Below, one piece after another: positions 51,799 to 60,949 of a DNA stretch of 64,000 bases. How positions within the stretch are numbered: position 1 is the stretch's first letter; each line of letters starts with the position of its first letter. The translations under genes were made by a program, and so were the position numbers. This DNA comes from Sulfidibacter corallicola (GTDB lineage Bacteria > Acidobacteriota > Holophagae > Acanthopleuribacterales > Acanthopleuribacteraceae), in the NCBI RefSeq assembly GCF_017498545.1, contig NZ_CP071793.1, positions 6,399,001 through 6,463,000 on the forward strand. The letters run 5' to 3'. The notes below the pieces were generated by a model, which had not been told where the DNA came from, did no database searches, and saw only the letters and a program-made list of their open reading frames with translations.

Positions 51799-53562
51799 CT
51801 ACTTGACGTCGGTGGGGTCGGCCGTGAAACTGAGGCAGATTTCAAAAAAGCCTTCGCTCGACCAGTATACCGAGGAGATGAAGGGATTGTCGCCCGCGTT
51901 GGAAATGATGTGGTTGCGACCGAAGATGACGTAAGGTGTCGAGACGGTGTAGCTCAGGTTCATGCGGCCGAATTCGCCCTTCGCGTTGCCGGTGATGATG
52001 TTGACCATCTCGCCCACGGCATCTTTGACCTGGTCGTCGATCAGGGTTTTCTCCTCGCCCAGCAGAATGTGGTGGATCTTCAGCGCCAGGCGGTTGGAAA
52101 TATTGAGCAACACCTTGCCCCGCAGCCCTTTGCCGAAGATGTCCAGCAGGGCCGAGAGCTCGAATTTGGGGGCGAGCGTTTCGCGCATGACCACACCCTT
52201 CTTGCGCGTTTCCAGGCTCAGGTAGTTCTCGAAGATCTTCTCCGTCGCGTTCAGGATGGGGTTGATCAGCTCGGTCTTGTAGGTGAAGGAGGGTGTCCCG
52301 CCACTGGCGGCGATCCCGTTGAGTTTTTCCTGTATTTCGTCCAGATAGAGGTTCAGGTCCACCTGACCGACCTCGCAGTCGAAGATCATGCGAATCACCG
52401 GATATCGCGACAGCACGGCCACCAGGTGTTCCTTGCCGACGATGATGGTGGGTGTCGAAAGCTTGAAGATTTGGTCCTTGGGCAGGTTCTTTTTGGAGTT
52501 GCCGACGATGATGTTGCAGATTTCCCCGGTCATGTCCTGCACGTCCGCGTCCAGTTCCTGAGTGTCGCCGCCCAGGATCCGGTTGGCCAAACCTTTGGCG
52601 ACAGTGTCCTTAAGGCACAGGAACAGGTGACCTTCGACCTTCGGACCCTTGAAGGATATTTGCGAACTGATGTCGTAGATGGCCGAACAGATGCGTTCCA
52701 GGCGAAGCTCGCGTTTGACGAGCTTCAGGCCGGCCAGCGACTCCATCACGTTTATCGTCGATTCGAGAATGGGGTTGATCAGCTCGACGAAATTCTCGTC
52801 CAGTTGCTTGCGATCCGTCAGCTCGCCCCGTTGCTGTTTTTCCCGCTCCAGTTTGCGCAGATTCGAGGAGGCCTCGATCAGGTTGATCAAATCCTGATGG
52901 TGTTTGTCCAACATACGTTGCAGGCTGGCGGTGATCTTGAGATCCAACTGGTGCTGAATGGCTTTGTTCAAGTTCAACAGGTGGCAACGGATCAGGTTGC
53001 CCGATGCACTGACCACGCGGGCGACGGCGTCGATGGTGATGCCGAACAGGTTGTAGGTGAGCGCCACCTGCTTGCCACTGTCGAAGAAGGGGTCGGCCAC
53101 CGCGACCTTGAAGGCGATGCCACTCGCGCTCACGTCCTGAATGGCCCCTTGAATCAGCTTCTTGCGGCCCTCTTCGGCGAGGGGGTTGCCGCTGTCGTCC
53201 AGTTTGCGGACGACCACGATCTTGGTGAGCTGCGGTGCGATGGGGATGCGGACGTACTTGCGCGGATCGTGGGAAGTGAGCACCGATGGCGTCGCGAAGA
53301 CATATTCCTTGGGCTTGTTGCCCTTCTCCAGATTCACCGGGAGCTTGAATTGGAGGGTGAACGAGCGCAACACCAGCAGACCCACCTGGGCGGGAATCCA
53401 CTGTTTGAAGGTCAGGCGAAATTGGGTGTTGTTGACTTTTTCGAGGGCCGCCTCGAAATGGCGTCCGGAATCCTGCGGGTAAAAGATTCCCGGCGCCTTT
53501 GTAAATGCGGCTATTTCCAAGTAGATGAGGACTTTGTCCGAATCCTCCACTGTGAATTTCAA
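51799..53562 (-). CDS. PilZ protein with two tandem CheX-type domains
   Basis: 587 residues from TTG 53562 (AAAGGA about ten bases upstream). Residues 95-200 form a PilZ domain with the c-di-GMP residues R101-x3-R105 (RKYVR) and DVSASG at 143-148. Two CheX-like domains follow (about 258-415 and 430-582). Each keeps the phosphatase signature E-x2-N: E347/N350 in DMTGEICN and E518/N521 in DAVGEMVN, and the downstream STP. CheX dephosphorylates CheY-P. The fusion suggests c-di-GMP control of CheY-P turnover. Domain calls are by motif. Confidence 0.85.
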   Translation of the reverse strand: MKFTVEDSDKVLIYLEIAAFTKAPGIFYPQDSGRHFEAALEKVNNTQFRLTFKQWIPAQVGLLVLRSFTLQFKLPVNLEKGNKPKEYVFATPSVLTSHDPRKYVRIPIAPQLTKIVVVRKLDDSGNPLAEEGRKKLIQGAIQDVSASGIAFKVAVADPFFDSGKQVALTYNLFGITIDAVARVVSASGNLIRCHLLNLNKAIQHQLDLKITASLQRMLDKHHQDLINLIEASSNLRKLEREKQQRGELTDRKQLDENFVELINPILESTINVMESLAGLKLVKRELRLERICSAIYDISSQISFKGPKVEGHLFLCLKDTVAKGLANRILGGDTQELDADVQDMTGEICNIIVGNSKKNLPKDQIFKLSTPTIIVGKEHLVAVLSRYPVIRMIFDCEVGQVDLNLYLDEIQEKLNGIAASGGTPSFTYKTELINPILNATEKIFENYLSLETRKKGVVMRETLAPKFELSALLDIFGKGLRGKVLLNISNRLALKIHHILLGEEKTLIDDQVKDAVGEMVNIITGNAKGEFGRMNLSYTVSTPYVIFGRNHIISNAGDNPFISSVYWSSEGFFEICLSFTADPTDVK

Positions 53563-53994
53563 AGAGGTACGTCCTTTATCATGACCTTGAGTGGTAAAGG
53601 GCGGCCGCTTGTGGGTACCGCTGGCGCCATGAGCTCGTTCGATTCTTCACTTACCGGTGTCTGGTCGGAAACGGAAGGGCGTGATCCGGCTGAATGGCCG
53701 CAGTCTCGGGCTTCAGGCCTCGGGTTTCGGCAGGGCGAACATTCACAGGTGATTAGCGAAACCCGATACCTGACGGCCGATGCCACTTCTAATGGCGTTG
53801 CGGACCGATCCTGGAGACCCAATTCGATGATGCCGTCGTTTCCGAATGAGCACCGTCTAGGGATATCTTCGGTTATTTTTCTTAAATCCTTAGCTTTAGG
53901 GTGATTCAAACATTTTGTTTTTTGTCGCAAAGTGGCGCTATGTCTTTGGGGCCCAATCGGGTTGGGGTTGGTTCCGGCTCGTCCGAAAGGAGTC
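53563..53994. other. intergenic region, no gene seen
   Basis: 430 bases between the PilZ-CheX gene and tlyA. The minus-strand frame at 53559-54170 reads through tlyA and has no protein-like composition. AT-rich near 53880-53940. No motif recognised. Confidence 0.45.
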
Positions 53995-54735
53995 TCAGGG
54001 CTTGTCCCGTTTGAGGTGAACCAGGAATTCCCGGTTCCCGGTTTTGCCCGCGATCGGGGAATCGACGGTTCCGTGGCACCACCATCCCTGCTGGCCGCAC
54101 CAAGCCAGAAAGGCGTCGAGAATGTCCCGCTGGCGCGTTGCCGAGGCCACGACCCCGCGATGATTGACACCGCCCGGGCCGGCCTCGAACTGCGGTTTGA
54201 CCAGAAGGATCATGTCGCCGTCCTCGGTCACCAGATCGGCGATCGCGCCCAGAATCAGCCGCAGGGAGATGAACGACAGATCGGCCACGGCGATGGACGC
54301 TTTTTCCGGCAGGGCCGCGCCGTCGCGAATGTTGAGACCTTCCATGTTGATCACGCGGCGGTCCTCGCGCAGTTCCGGCGCCAGTTGGTCGTGGCCGACG
54401 TCGATCGCGTAAACTCGGCTTGCGCCCTGTTGCAGAAGCACCTGGGTGAAACCGCCGGTGGAAGCGCCGACGTCGACCGCCACCCTGTCCGCGACCTGCA
54501 CCGCGAACGCTGCCAAGGCCGCGGTCAACTTGTGGGTTCCGCGTCCCACGGCGCCGGTATCCTCGTCGATGTGAATCGCGCACCCCACATCGACCATTTC
54601 ACCTGGTTTGGCGGCGATTCGGTCGCCGTGACGGACCTTGCCGCGTTTGATGAGGTCGCGGGCGTGGGATCGACTTCGCGTCAGCCCACGCTGTACCATC
54701 AATTGATCCAGCCGGGTTTTGGCGGAAGCCGACAT
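53995..54735 (-). CDS. tlyA: TlyA family rRNA 2'-O-methyltransferase
   Basis: 246 residues. S4 RNA-binding domain at 1-65 (RLDQLMVQRGLTRSRSHARDLIKRGKV), VGRGTHKL, then a FtsJ-type methyltransferase with the SAM motif AVDVGASTGGFTQVLLQ and the catalytic-region KPQFE. TlyA methylates 16S C1409 and 23S C1920 in Mycobacterium, giving capreomycin sensitivity. Earlier annotation as hemolysin is misleading. Confidence 0.93.
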   Translation of the reverse strand: MSASAKTRLDQLMVQRGLTRSRSHARDLIKRGKVRHGDRIAAKPGEMVDVGCAIHIDEDTGAVGRGTHKLTAALAAFAVQVADRVAVDVGASTGGFTQVLLQQGASRVYAIDVGHDQLAPELREDRRVINMEGLNIRDGAALPEKASIAVADLSFISLRLILGAIADLVTEDGDMILLVKPQFEAGPGGVNHRGVVASATRQRDILDAFLAWCGQQGWWCHGTVDSPIAGKTGNREFLVHLKRDKP

Positions 54736-55008
54736 GCTGCCCGTCCTTCTCGTCTCGGTATGGGGGCATCGCCAGGTTGCCCGTGGGCATGATAACCGAA
54801 ACCCTTCGGGCCGGGGAACGGTTTGGGGTCCCGAGCGACCTGTCGGGAGGTGATCGCGGGTCCCGCACCAAGGCCGTGACGTCCGAAACGTTGGTGCGCT
54901 TTGTGGGCTCTGCCCGGCTTTCCGTTGCGCGTGGGACCTCGATCCGCGCTATGCTTATGACCGCGATTCGGGTTGACCGGATCAGCCGGTTCGAACGAGG
55001 AACGACCG

Positions 55009-55884
55009 ATGGCGCCGCTCACCAACGAGGCTGAATTCAAGGATCTCGTGCTCAAGGCCTTTAACGATCTTCCCGCTCAGCAGCAGCAAGTCGCCGAGTA
55101 TATGGTCGAGCATCTGGATGAGGTTCCCTTTCTGACCGTACCGACCCTCGCCAAGCATTGTGGGGTTTCCGAGGCCACCATCGTGCGTTTCGCGCAACGG
55201 GTCGGCTACGACGGTTTCAGCGGAATGAAGACCAACCTGACCGACATGGTGCGCGACCGGGTGACCTCTTCGCGGGGGACCGGTCTCGAGGAAGCGCTGG
55301 CTCCCGCGGGTACCGACAGCCTGAGTCTGGTTGTCCAGCAGGAAATGCAGAATCTGCAAAGTCTGGCGAAGGATGTCGACCTGGACGTATTCGAGGAGGC
55401 CGCGGCCACCCTGTTCCAATCCGGTCATATCTTCACCTTCGGGTTCGGGATCTCCGCTCATCTGGCCGGCTTGGCGACCTACCTGCTGACCCAGATCGGT
55501 CTGCGGGCTTCCACCTTGTCCACCCGGTTTTCCGCACCGCTCGAGCAGATGATCGTCATGCGCGAGACCGACGCGCTGTTGCTCTTTTCGTTTCCGCCCT
55601 TTTCGGTGCCTACGATCAAGATGGCCGAGCAGGCCGCAGCGCGCGGGATCAAGGTCGTCGCGATCAGTGATCGGCTGACTGCGCCCGTCGCCCCGTTCGC
55701 GGATCATCTGATTCAGGTTCGTACCCACAATCGGATGTTCACCAACGCGATCGGAGCCGTCAGCGTCTTCCTGAACGCCCTGATCACCGAAATCGCCCTC
55801 AAACACGGCGACCATGCAGCCGAGGCGATGACCAAGATCAATCGCATTCTCGCTACCGACGAGAACGTCATCCAAACCGATTGA
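55009..55884 (+). CDS. MurR/RpiR family transcriptional regulator
   Basis: 291 residues from ATG 55009 (GAGGAAC upstream). The N-terminal helix-turn-helix region shows TVPTLAKHCGVSEATIVRFAQRVGYDGFSGMK, the signature of RpiR regulators. A SIS phosphosugar-binding domain occupies about 130-270 (IFTFGFGISAHLA, FSFPPFSVPTIKMAEQAAARGIKVVAISD). It probably senses a phosphosugar; no sugar genes are adjacent, so the target is unknown. Confidence 0.92.
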   Translation: MAPLTNEAEFKDLVLKAFNDLPAQQQQVAEYMVEHLDEVPFLTVPTLAKHCGVSEATIVRFAQRVGYDGFSGMKTNLTDMVRDRVTSSRGTGLEEALAPAGTDSLSLVVQQEMQNLQSLAKDVDLDVFEEAAATLFQSGHIFTFGFGISAHLAGLATYLLTQIGLRASTLSTRFSAPLEQMIVMRETDALLLFSFPPFSVPTIKMAEQAAARGIKVVAISDRLTAPVAPFADHLIQVRTHNRMFTNAIGAVSVFLNALITEIALKHGDHAAEAMTKINRILATDENVIQTD

Positions 55885-55977
55885 TGGCCGCCGAGCCCGG
55901 GTTCCGATCGGATGGTGCCGATTGGATTCGGGAACTGTGCCGCCGAAATGTGGATTGTACCCATGATGCCAAGCATG

Positions 55978-56895
55978 CCTTTTCATACCCCGTTCGATCG
56001 GGCTCTCCCGATCGAGGCTTCTCTCCGCCGCCTTGGGCGGATCGCCGGACCCGGTGGTCCCGCACGCTGGATGTTGCTGTCGCTCCTGTTGGTTGTGGCC
56101 GTGCCGGCTGCCTTTGCCCAGCGATGGGTGACCCTCGCCCCCAGTTTGACGGAATCGGCTTGCCGATTGGGGTTCCGCGACCGTTTGGTGGGGGTCACCG
56201 AGTATTGTCTGTTCCCCGAGGACGTGAAAAACCTGCCCCACATCGGCGGCTACCTGGATCCCAATGTGGAAACCATCGTCGCGCTTCGACCCGATCTGGT
56301 CTGGGCGCTTCCCGAACAGACGTCCGCGATCGAAAACCTGCGCAGCATGAAGGTTCGGGTGGAAGTGGTCAACAACCACTCCATCGAGGATATTTACGCG
56401 ACGCTGAGGACCATGGGCGAGCTGGGGGGTCGGGTCGAGGCGGCGAAGGCCGTGTTGGCCGAGATGAGGGCTCGCCAGCGCGAGCTGCAGCGGCGCCGGG
56501 TGATTCCGCCTCGCGTGCTGCTGGTCCTGGGCCATGGTGCCTCTCCATCGCAGATCACGGAGGCCTACGTCGTGGGTCGTTACGGGTTCATGCACGAAAT
56601 GATCGCCATGGCGGGTGGCGTCAACGCCTATCCATCGGAGAAACCCGCCTTTCCCAAACTATCGCGCGAAGGCCTGTTGGGCGTGGATCCCGACGTGATC
56701 GTAGTGCTCATGCCCAGGGATGATCTTTCGACCGAGAAACGCGACCGTGTCCTGAAGAAATGGCAGTCGGCGTTTCACCTGAAAGCGGTCAAGAATAACA
56801 AGGTTCACGTGATTCACCGGGCCGATGTCCTGCAACCGGGACCGCGCTTCCTGAAAACCCTGGCCGAGTTGGTGGCCATTCTGGACGCGCCATGA
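55978..56895 (+). CDS. BtuF-like substrate-binding protein (helical backbone metal receptor)
   Basis: About 305 residues if started at ATG 55978; the start is uncertain because several in-frame ATGs exist and none has a good ribosome site. A hydrophobic signal segment (WMLLSLLLVVAVPAAFA) precedes RWVTLAPSLTESACRLGFRDRLVGVTEYC, IGGYLDPNVETIVALRPDLVWA and the C-terminal GRYGFMHEMIAMAGGVNAY, typical of cobalamin/iron-chelate binding proteins. It overlaps the ATPase gene by ATGA. Confidence 0.85.
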   Translation, partial: PFHTPFDRALPIEASLRRLGRIAGPGGPARWMLLSLLLVVAVPAAFAQRWVTLAPSLTESACRLGFRDRLVGVTEYCLFPEDVKNLPHIGGYLDPNVETIVALRPDLVWALPEQTSAIENLRSMKVRVEVVNNHSIEDIYATLRTMGELGGRVEAAKAVLAEMRARQRELQRRRVIPPRVLLVLGHGASPSQITEAYVVGRYGFMHEMIAMAGGVNAYPSEKPAFPKLSREGLLGVDPDVIVVLMPRDDLSTEKRDRVLKKWQSAFHLKAVKNNKVHVIHRADVLQPGPRFLKTLAELVAILDAP

Positions 56896-57650
56896 GCCTG
56901 CTCGAAATCCGGGATCTCTCGCTTCATCGCGGGACGAGAGCCCTGATCGACGGCATGGACATTCGGGTTTTCGAAGGGGATTTCTGCCTCCTGATCGGTC
57001 CCAACGGTGCCGGCAAATCGTCGCTGCTCAAATGCATCCTTTCCATCATCGACGATTATCGCGGTCAAATCATGATCCAGGGTCGCGAGTCGCGTTCCTA
57101 CCACGCGCGCGAACGGGCGCGGATGATGGCTTATGTCCCCCAGGCCATGGACCTGACCTTCGACATGGAGGTCGGCGCCTTCATGGAGCTGGCTCGGTTT
57201 GCCCACGAGGACACGCCCGGAGAACGGGAGACCCTGATCGACGACTGCCTGACCAAAACCGATACCTACCGCCTGCGCGGTTCCCTTATGCAGGAACTCA
57301 GCGGCGGCGAGCGTCAGCGGGTTCTCATTGCGGCCGCGATCGCCCAACAGCCCCGCATCCTGGTTCTTGACGAACCCACCAGTTCGCTCGACCCCAACCA
57401 CCGAGCGGAACTGGTTCAACTCCTGGCATCGCTCCACCTCCATCATCGGTTCACCATTCTCCTGGTCACCCACGACTGGAATGAATTCCTGGGCCTGGAT
57501 CCCAAGGTCTTGGCCATCAAGGAAGGCAAGGTGGCGGTGACTTGTGGTGCTTTCGACCTGCACCAACATCTCAGTTCGGTGTTCGGCTGCCCTTTTCGAC
57601 GTCTCGACGCCGGCGGCATTCCGGTTAGTTTTCCAGTGGTCGATATCTGA
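56892..57650 (+). CDS. ABC transporter ATP-binding protein (BtuD/FecE-like)
   Basis: 252 residues. Walker A GPNGAGKSSLL, Q-loop YVPQ, signature ELSGGERQRV, Walker B ILVLDEPTSSLD and the H-loop VTHDW are intact. It belongs to the group energising iron-chelate/B12 uptake. Coupled to the binding-protein gene by a four-base overlap, but no BtuC-type permease gene follows; the next 374 bases are empty. Confidence 0.93.
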   Translation: MSLLEIRDLSLHRGTRALIDGMDIRVFEGDFCLLIGPNGAGKSSLLKCILSIIDDYRGQIMIQGRESRSYHARERARMMAYVPQAMDLTFDMEVGAFMELARFAHEDTPGERETLIDDCLTKTDTYRLRGSLMQELSGGERQRVLIAAAIAQQPRILVLDEPTSSLDPNHRAELVQLLASLHLHHRFTILLVTHDWNEFLGLDPKVLAIKEGKVAVTCGAFDLHQHLSSVFGCPFRRLDAGGIPVSFPVVDI

Positions 57651-58024
57651 GGGTCGGCGCCGGGGAAAAATTCCCATCGAGACGATGCCGTTCAAATTTT
57701 TTCAGGGTGTGATCGGGGTCACGAAATGTAGGCTGTCGTGGTTGCGAATGCAACTTTCCAGGACAGTTGCGGGCATTGGCTTTTCTGGGTATACCTCCTT
57801 TTTTAAGAAGGACTTAGATGATTAGTGCGTGTTTTTTCGGGCGTTTTTCTAGTAGACGTGCTTACGTATGTGATGGAACTCTCCAAAGATCCGTGAAATA
57901 GTAGACCCACTGCAATCGTTGCTAGCCCCAGCACCAGGAAAGTGCCATTCAGTTCTCTGCTTCAGAGGGACGTAGTGCGTGCCTTTGGGAACCTTCATGC
58001 TTATTCGAATAGGAGTGCTTTGGA
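57651..58024. other. intergenic region, no gene seen
   Basis: 374 bases between the ATPase and spondin-domain genes. AT content rises toward 58025. TCCTT...AAGGA arms lie near 57788-57812 but without terminator features. No remnant of a permease was found. Confidence 0.45.
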
Positions 58025-58711
58025 ATGATTCGCAAAAGTCAAATGATTCTTTCGATCGCGGTTTTCTCTCTTTTTTCGCTGGTTGGCGTTGCTCAAGACG
58101 AGCTTCCGGGAACCAAGTATCGTGTGACCATCACCAACGTGACCAAGGCTCAAATCTTTTCTCCGCCAGTTGCCACGGTTCACTATCGAGACATCCAGTT
58201 GTTCCAGCTCGGTCAACCCGCTTCCGGCACCCTGGCTGAAATGGCCGAGGAAGGCAATGCCGCCCCGCTCGCGGAGGAATGGGCCGCTCACGATTCCGTT
58301 TATGACGTTCAGGTATCCGAAGGTCCGGTCATGCCCGGTGCTTCCATCACGTTGGAAGTGACCGCCGCCGGCCGCTTCAACTACATCAGTGTGGCGGGCA
58401 TGTTGGTGACCACCAACGACGCCTTCTTCGCGGCAACCCTGCGCCGCCCCAACGACCAATTTTTGAAAACCGGTTTTTCCAGCGTGGTTTACAGCGATGC
58501 CCACGCTTACGATGCCGGTACCGAATTCAACTCCGAATCCTGTGATTACATCCCCGGACCGCCTTGCGGCAACGGTGGAGCGCACGATCCCACCGAAGCC
58601 GAGGGATACGTGTACGTCCACAACGGCGTCCATGGCATTGGCGACATCGCCGTCGAGAACTACGACTGGCGTGGTCCCGTTGCGCGAATCACGGTGGAAC
58701 GCGTCGACTGA
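58025..58711 (+). CDS. secreted spondin-domain protein
   Basis: 228 residues. Signal peptide MIRKSQMILSIAVFSLFSLVGVAQ, then a Spondin_N-like fold: YRVTITNVTKAQIFSPPVATVHY, LAEMAEEGNAAPLAEEW, GASITLEVTAAGRFNYISVAGMLVTTNDAFFA and a C-terminal VHGIGDIA. Bacterial members are secreted or periplasmic with unknown roles. It has its own terminator. Confidence 0.87.
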   Translation: MIRKSQMILSIAVFSLFSLVGVAQDELPGTKYRVTITNVTKAQIFSPPVATVHYRDIQLFQLGQPASGTLAEMAEEGNAAPLAEEWAAHDSVYDVQVSEGPVMPGASITLEVTAAGRFNYISVAGMLVTTNDAFFAATLRRPNDQFLKTGFSSVVYSDAHAYDAGTEFNSESCDYIPGPPCGNGGAHDPTEAEGYVYVHNGVHGIGDIAVENYDWRGPVARITVERVD

Positions 58712-58743
58712 TCCGCTGTACCCACACGACGATTCCCACAAAA

Positions 58744-58772
58744 AACGGCTCCGTTCCCGCGGGGCCGTTTTT
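58744..58772. terminator. bidirectional terminator
   Basis: AACGGCTCC (58744-58752) pairs with GGGGCCGTT (58761-58769), with T's running to 58773 on the plus strand and A's before the stem (58739-58745), which give a T-run on the minus strand. It lies between convergent genes ending at 58711 and 58772. Confidence 0.88.
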
Positions 58773-59398
58773 TATTGGGGTACACCGGCCAATCGCTCCA
58801 GAATGTCCAGCAGGGCCACCGGCATGGGTTTTTTCTCCCAATCCAGTTCCAGGCGCGCTCGAAGCCATTGATTGTGGGCCGTTTCGAGTTCGGCGGAACG
58901 CGCTTCCCGAAGGGTCAGCGCCGTCGTATCCGAGGCGCAGTCGCCGCCTTCGGTCTGATCCGGCCGATGAGGATTGAAGCCCAGGCAGCCGTAGGGTTTG
59001 ATTGTGCGCGAAAGACTGCAGCCTCGCGCCTGGCCCATGAAAAAAGGACAGGTGTAGGTTCGACGTACGAAGTGGCGCCGGCCGTCGCCCGGGCTCGGGG
59101 CGTCGAGCCGGTAGCGACGTACGGTTTCCCGCAACCGCTCGATCAGTTCGGCATCCAGTCTGCCCGCTCGCTTCAGGTACCGAATGATTTCCACGGTTTC
59201 GAGCGGTGTCGTCTGCATGGAGTTGGCCACGAAGGTACAGCAGACGCCGGAGCAGGAAAAGCAATGAAGGCCCTCGTGCTCCAAATGGGCCATGCGGTCG
59301 ATCAACACTTGGCGTCGCCGTCGTCCCGTTTCGCCGATGTGATCGGTCAGGGCGTCGAGGCTTCGCGGTTCCGGATGTGCTGGGCATTTTTGGATCAT
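58772..59398 (-). CDS. YkgJ-family cysteine cluster protein
   Basis: 208 residues. The family cluster is visible as CFSCSGVCCTFVANSM (about 46-61), followed by TTPLETVEIIRYLK, TCPFF and GCSLSRTIKPYGCLGFNP. These cysteines bind zinc or an Fe-S cluster; the family function is unknown. The stop lies at the edge of the shared terminator. Confidence 0.8.
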   Translation of the reverse strand: MIQKCPAHPEPRSLDALTDHIGETGRRRRQVLIDRMAHLEHEGLHCFSCSGVCCTFVANSMQTTPLETVEIIRYLKRAGRLDAELIERLRETVRRYRLDAPSPGDGRRHFVRRTYTCPFFMGQARGCSLSRTIKPYGCLGFNPHRPDQTEGGDCASDTTALTLREARSAELETAHNQWLRARLELDWEKKPMPVALLDILERLAGVPQ

Positions 59399-59492
59399 AA
59401 GCGCGCTCGATGGAAGAGGACCGATCGAAATCCGAGATAGACCCGAATCCGGCGGAATGCGATCAGGTCGAAGCTGCAGGCCGGCTCTGGTT

Positions 59493-60575
59493 TCAGGTTT
59501 CGAAGGGTTGGATGTGGTCGAGGACGGTGTCTTTCTCGACCCATTCCAGAAAAGTGTCGTGCAGCCGATCGGTTTCCGTCAAGACCTTGCGCCAATATGC
59601 GATGCGATCGTGGTTGCGAACCCTGAAATGTTCGAAATCGTGGCGATCGGGAATTTTCCCCATGGGAAGTTTCGCCACGAACTCGGGCGATGGGCTGATC
59701 ATCACCATGTTCTCCAGGTTTCGGGTCCGCGGACGACGCCACTTGAGCGACTTGTCCAGCCAACCCGGCGTGATGGTCTGGGTGTAGTGGGGAAACAGCA
59801 CGATGCCCTCGCGCACGCCGGGGTAGGGGATATCGAACTGATAGTCCAGCAAACCTCCGTCCCGATAGGTTCCCGCCGGGGCTCCCGCGATATTGCGAAC
59901 GCCCCGCAACACCAATGGGATGGCTGCCGATGCCATGAGGGCGTCCTTCAGGTTGCCGGCATCCAGCGCCACCGTGACCGGGGCTCGAAATCCCGTGTGG
60001 TAAAAGGGCTGCTCGGATCGCTTGTCTTGGAACACGACCCGTTCGAACGCGAGTCCCACGAGTTCGCGGTGGATGGCGTTGGTGACGAAGGCGCCCATCA
60101 TGCCGATCCCCTGTAGGAGCGTGGGCTCCATGGATGCCATGCCGCGCGCCCGAGCCGTGACGATGTGAAGCCGAAGGGTCGGATGATTCAGGATCGCATC
60201 GATGGTTTTGTCCGGTAGAAAGTCGTCGAGCGCGCTACGGGTGGCCTCGCTGACTTGTCGAGAGTCCGCGTAGGGGATCAGTTTGACGCCCAGATAGGCC
60301 GCTTCGAAACGATCGAGGCCTTCGATGGGATCGGGATGCGAGAGGGCGGTGAAGCGCCAGGATCCGATCGAGGAGCCGATCAGGTGAAGGGGGGCGCCGT
60401 TGCGGCCTTTGAACCAGTTGCCGAACAAGGCGCGATCCAATCGGTTGAGCATGAGCCACTTGGGGCCGCCCGCCGCGCCGGGGACCACTTGCACCAGATT
60501 GGGATCGAATCCGTGTTTGCGAATGAGTTGGAGGGCCGCTCTTCCAGCTTGAATCTTCAACGGTGACGTCGTCAT
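59493..60575 (-). CDS. patatin-like phospholipase
   Basis: 360 residues from ATG 60575 (GAGGAAT upstream). Oxyanion-type motif GGPKW (36-40), nucleophile elbow G-S-S69-I-G and the dyad Asp239 in DGGLLDY are all present, so the enzyme should be an active Ser-Asp lipid acyl hydrolase. No signal peptide or membrane segment. The substrate is unknown. Confidence 0.87.
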   Translation of the reverse strand: MTTSPLKIQAGRAALQLIRKHGFDPNLVQVVPGAAGGPKWLMLNRLDRALFGNWFKGRNGAPLHLIGSSIGSWRFTALSHPDPIEGLDRFEAAYLGVKLIPYADSRQVSEATRSALDDFLPDKTIDAILNHPTLRLHIVTARARGMASMEPTLLQGIGMMGAFVTNAIHRELVGLAFERVVFQDKRSEQPFYHTGFRAPVTVALDAGNLKDALMASAAIPLVLRGVRNIAGAPAGTYRDGGLLDYQFDIPYPGVREGIVLFPHYTQTITPGWLDKSLKWRRPRTRNLENMVMISPSPEFVAKLPMGKIPDRHDFEHFRVRNHDRIAYWRKVLTETDRLHDTFLEWVEKDTVLDHIQPFET

Positions 60576-60949
60576 GGGGATTCCTCGCCAATCAGCCCGG
60601 TTCAGGATGGCGAAGACGCCAACCCCGCCTGGCGGGCTCGAGTTCCGATGTGGCCATGCTACCAATTGGCCAGAGGGGTCGCAAGTCGACTTTGACGCAG
60701 GGTGGCGAAAGAATGGAGCGGCGCGGCAAGAAAGAGATCGAGATCACCTACTCTCTTTCGACGAGGTCCCGATCCGCCGATTTCGCACCGATTTCTCGTG
60801 ACAGTTTGCGTGGGGACTCAAGATCGGCCGTCTGAATACCGTTCTTCTTGTGAAAGCTCACGGTCGGAAGGCGCTCACCCCAATTAGATGTAGAATGAAG
60901 CCGATCGAAGCGTCAGCCACGACGATTCCCCTTTGGCAGCGAGGCCCAC
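60576..60949. other. divergent intergenic region, no gene seen
   Basis: 374 bases between the patatin (minus) and HExxH (plus) genes. TAGAAT at 60891-60896 could be a -10 for the downstream gene but no -35 matches. No other motif. Confidence 0.45.

Noticed and set aside
51910..53904. Long plus-strand open frame (664 codons) opposite the PilZ-CheX gene
   Set aside because: It is the antisense shadow of a clear multi-domain gene; its translation has no family motifs and has shadow-type composition.
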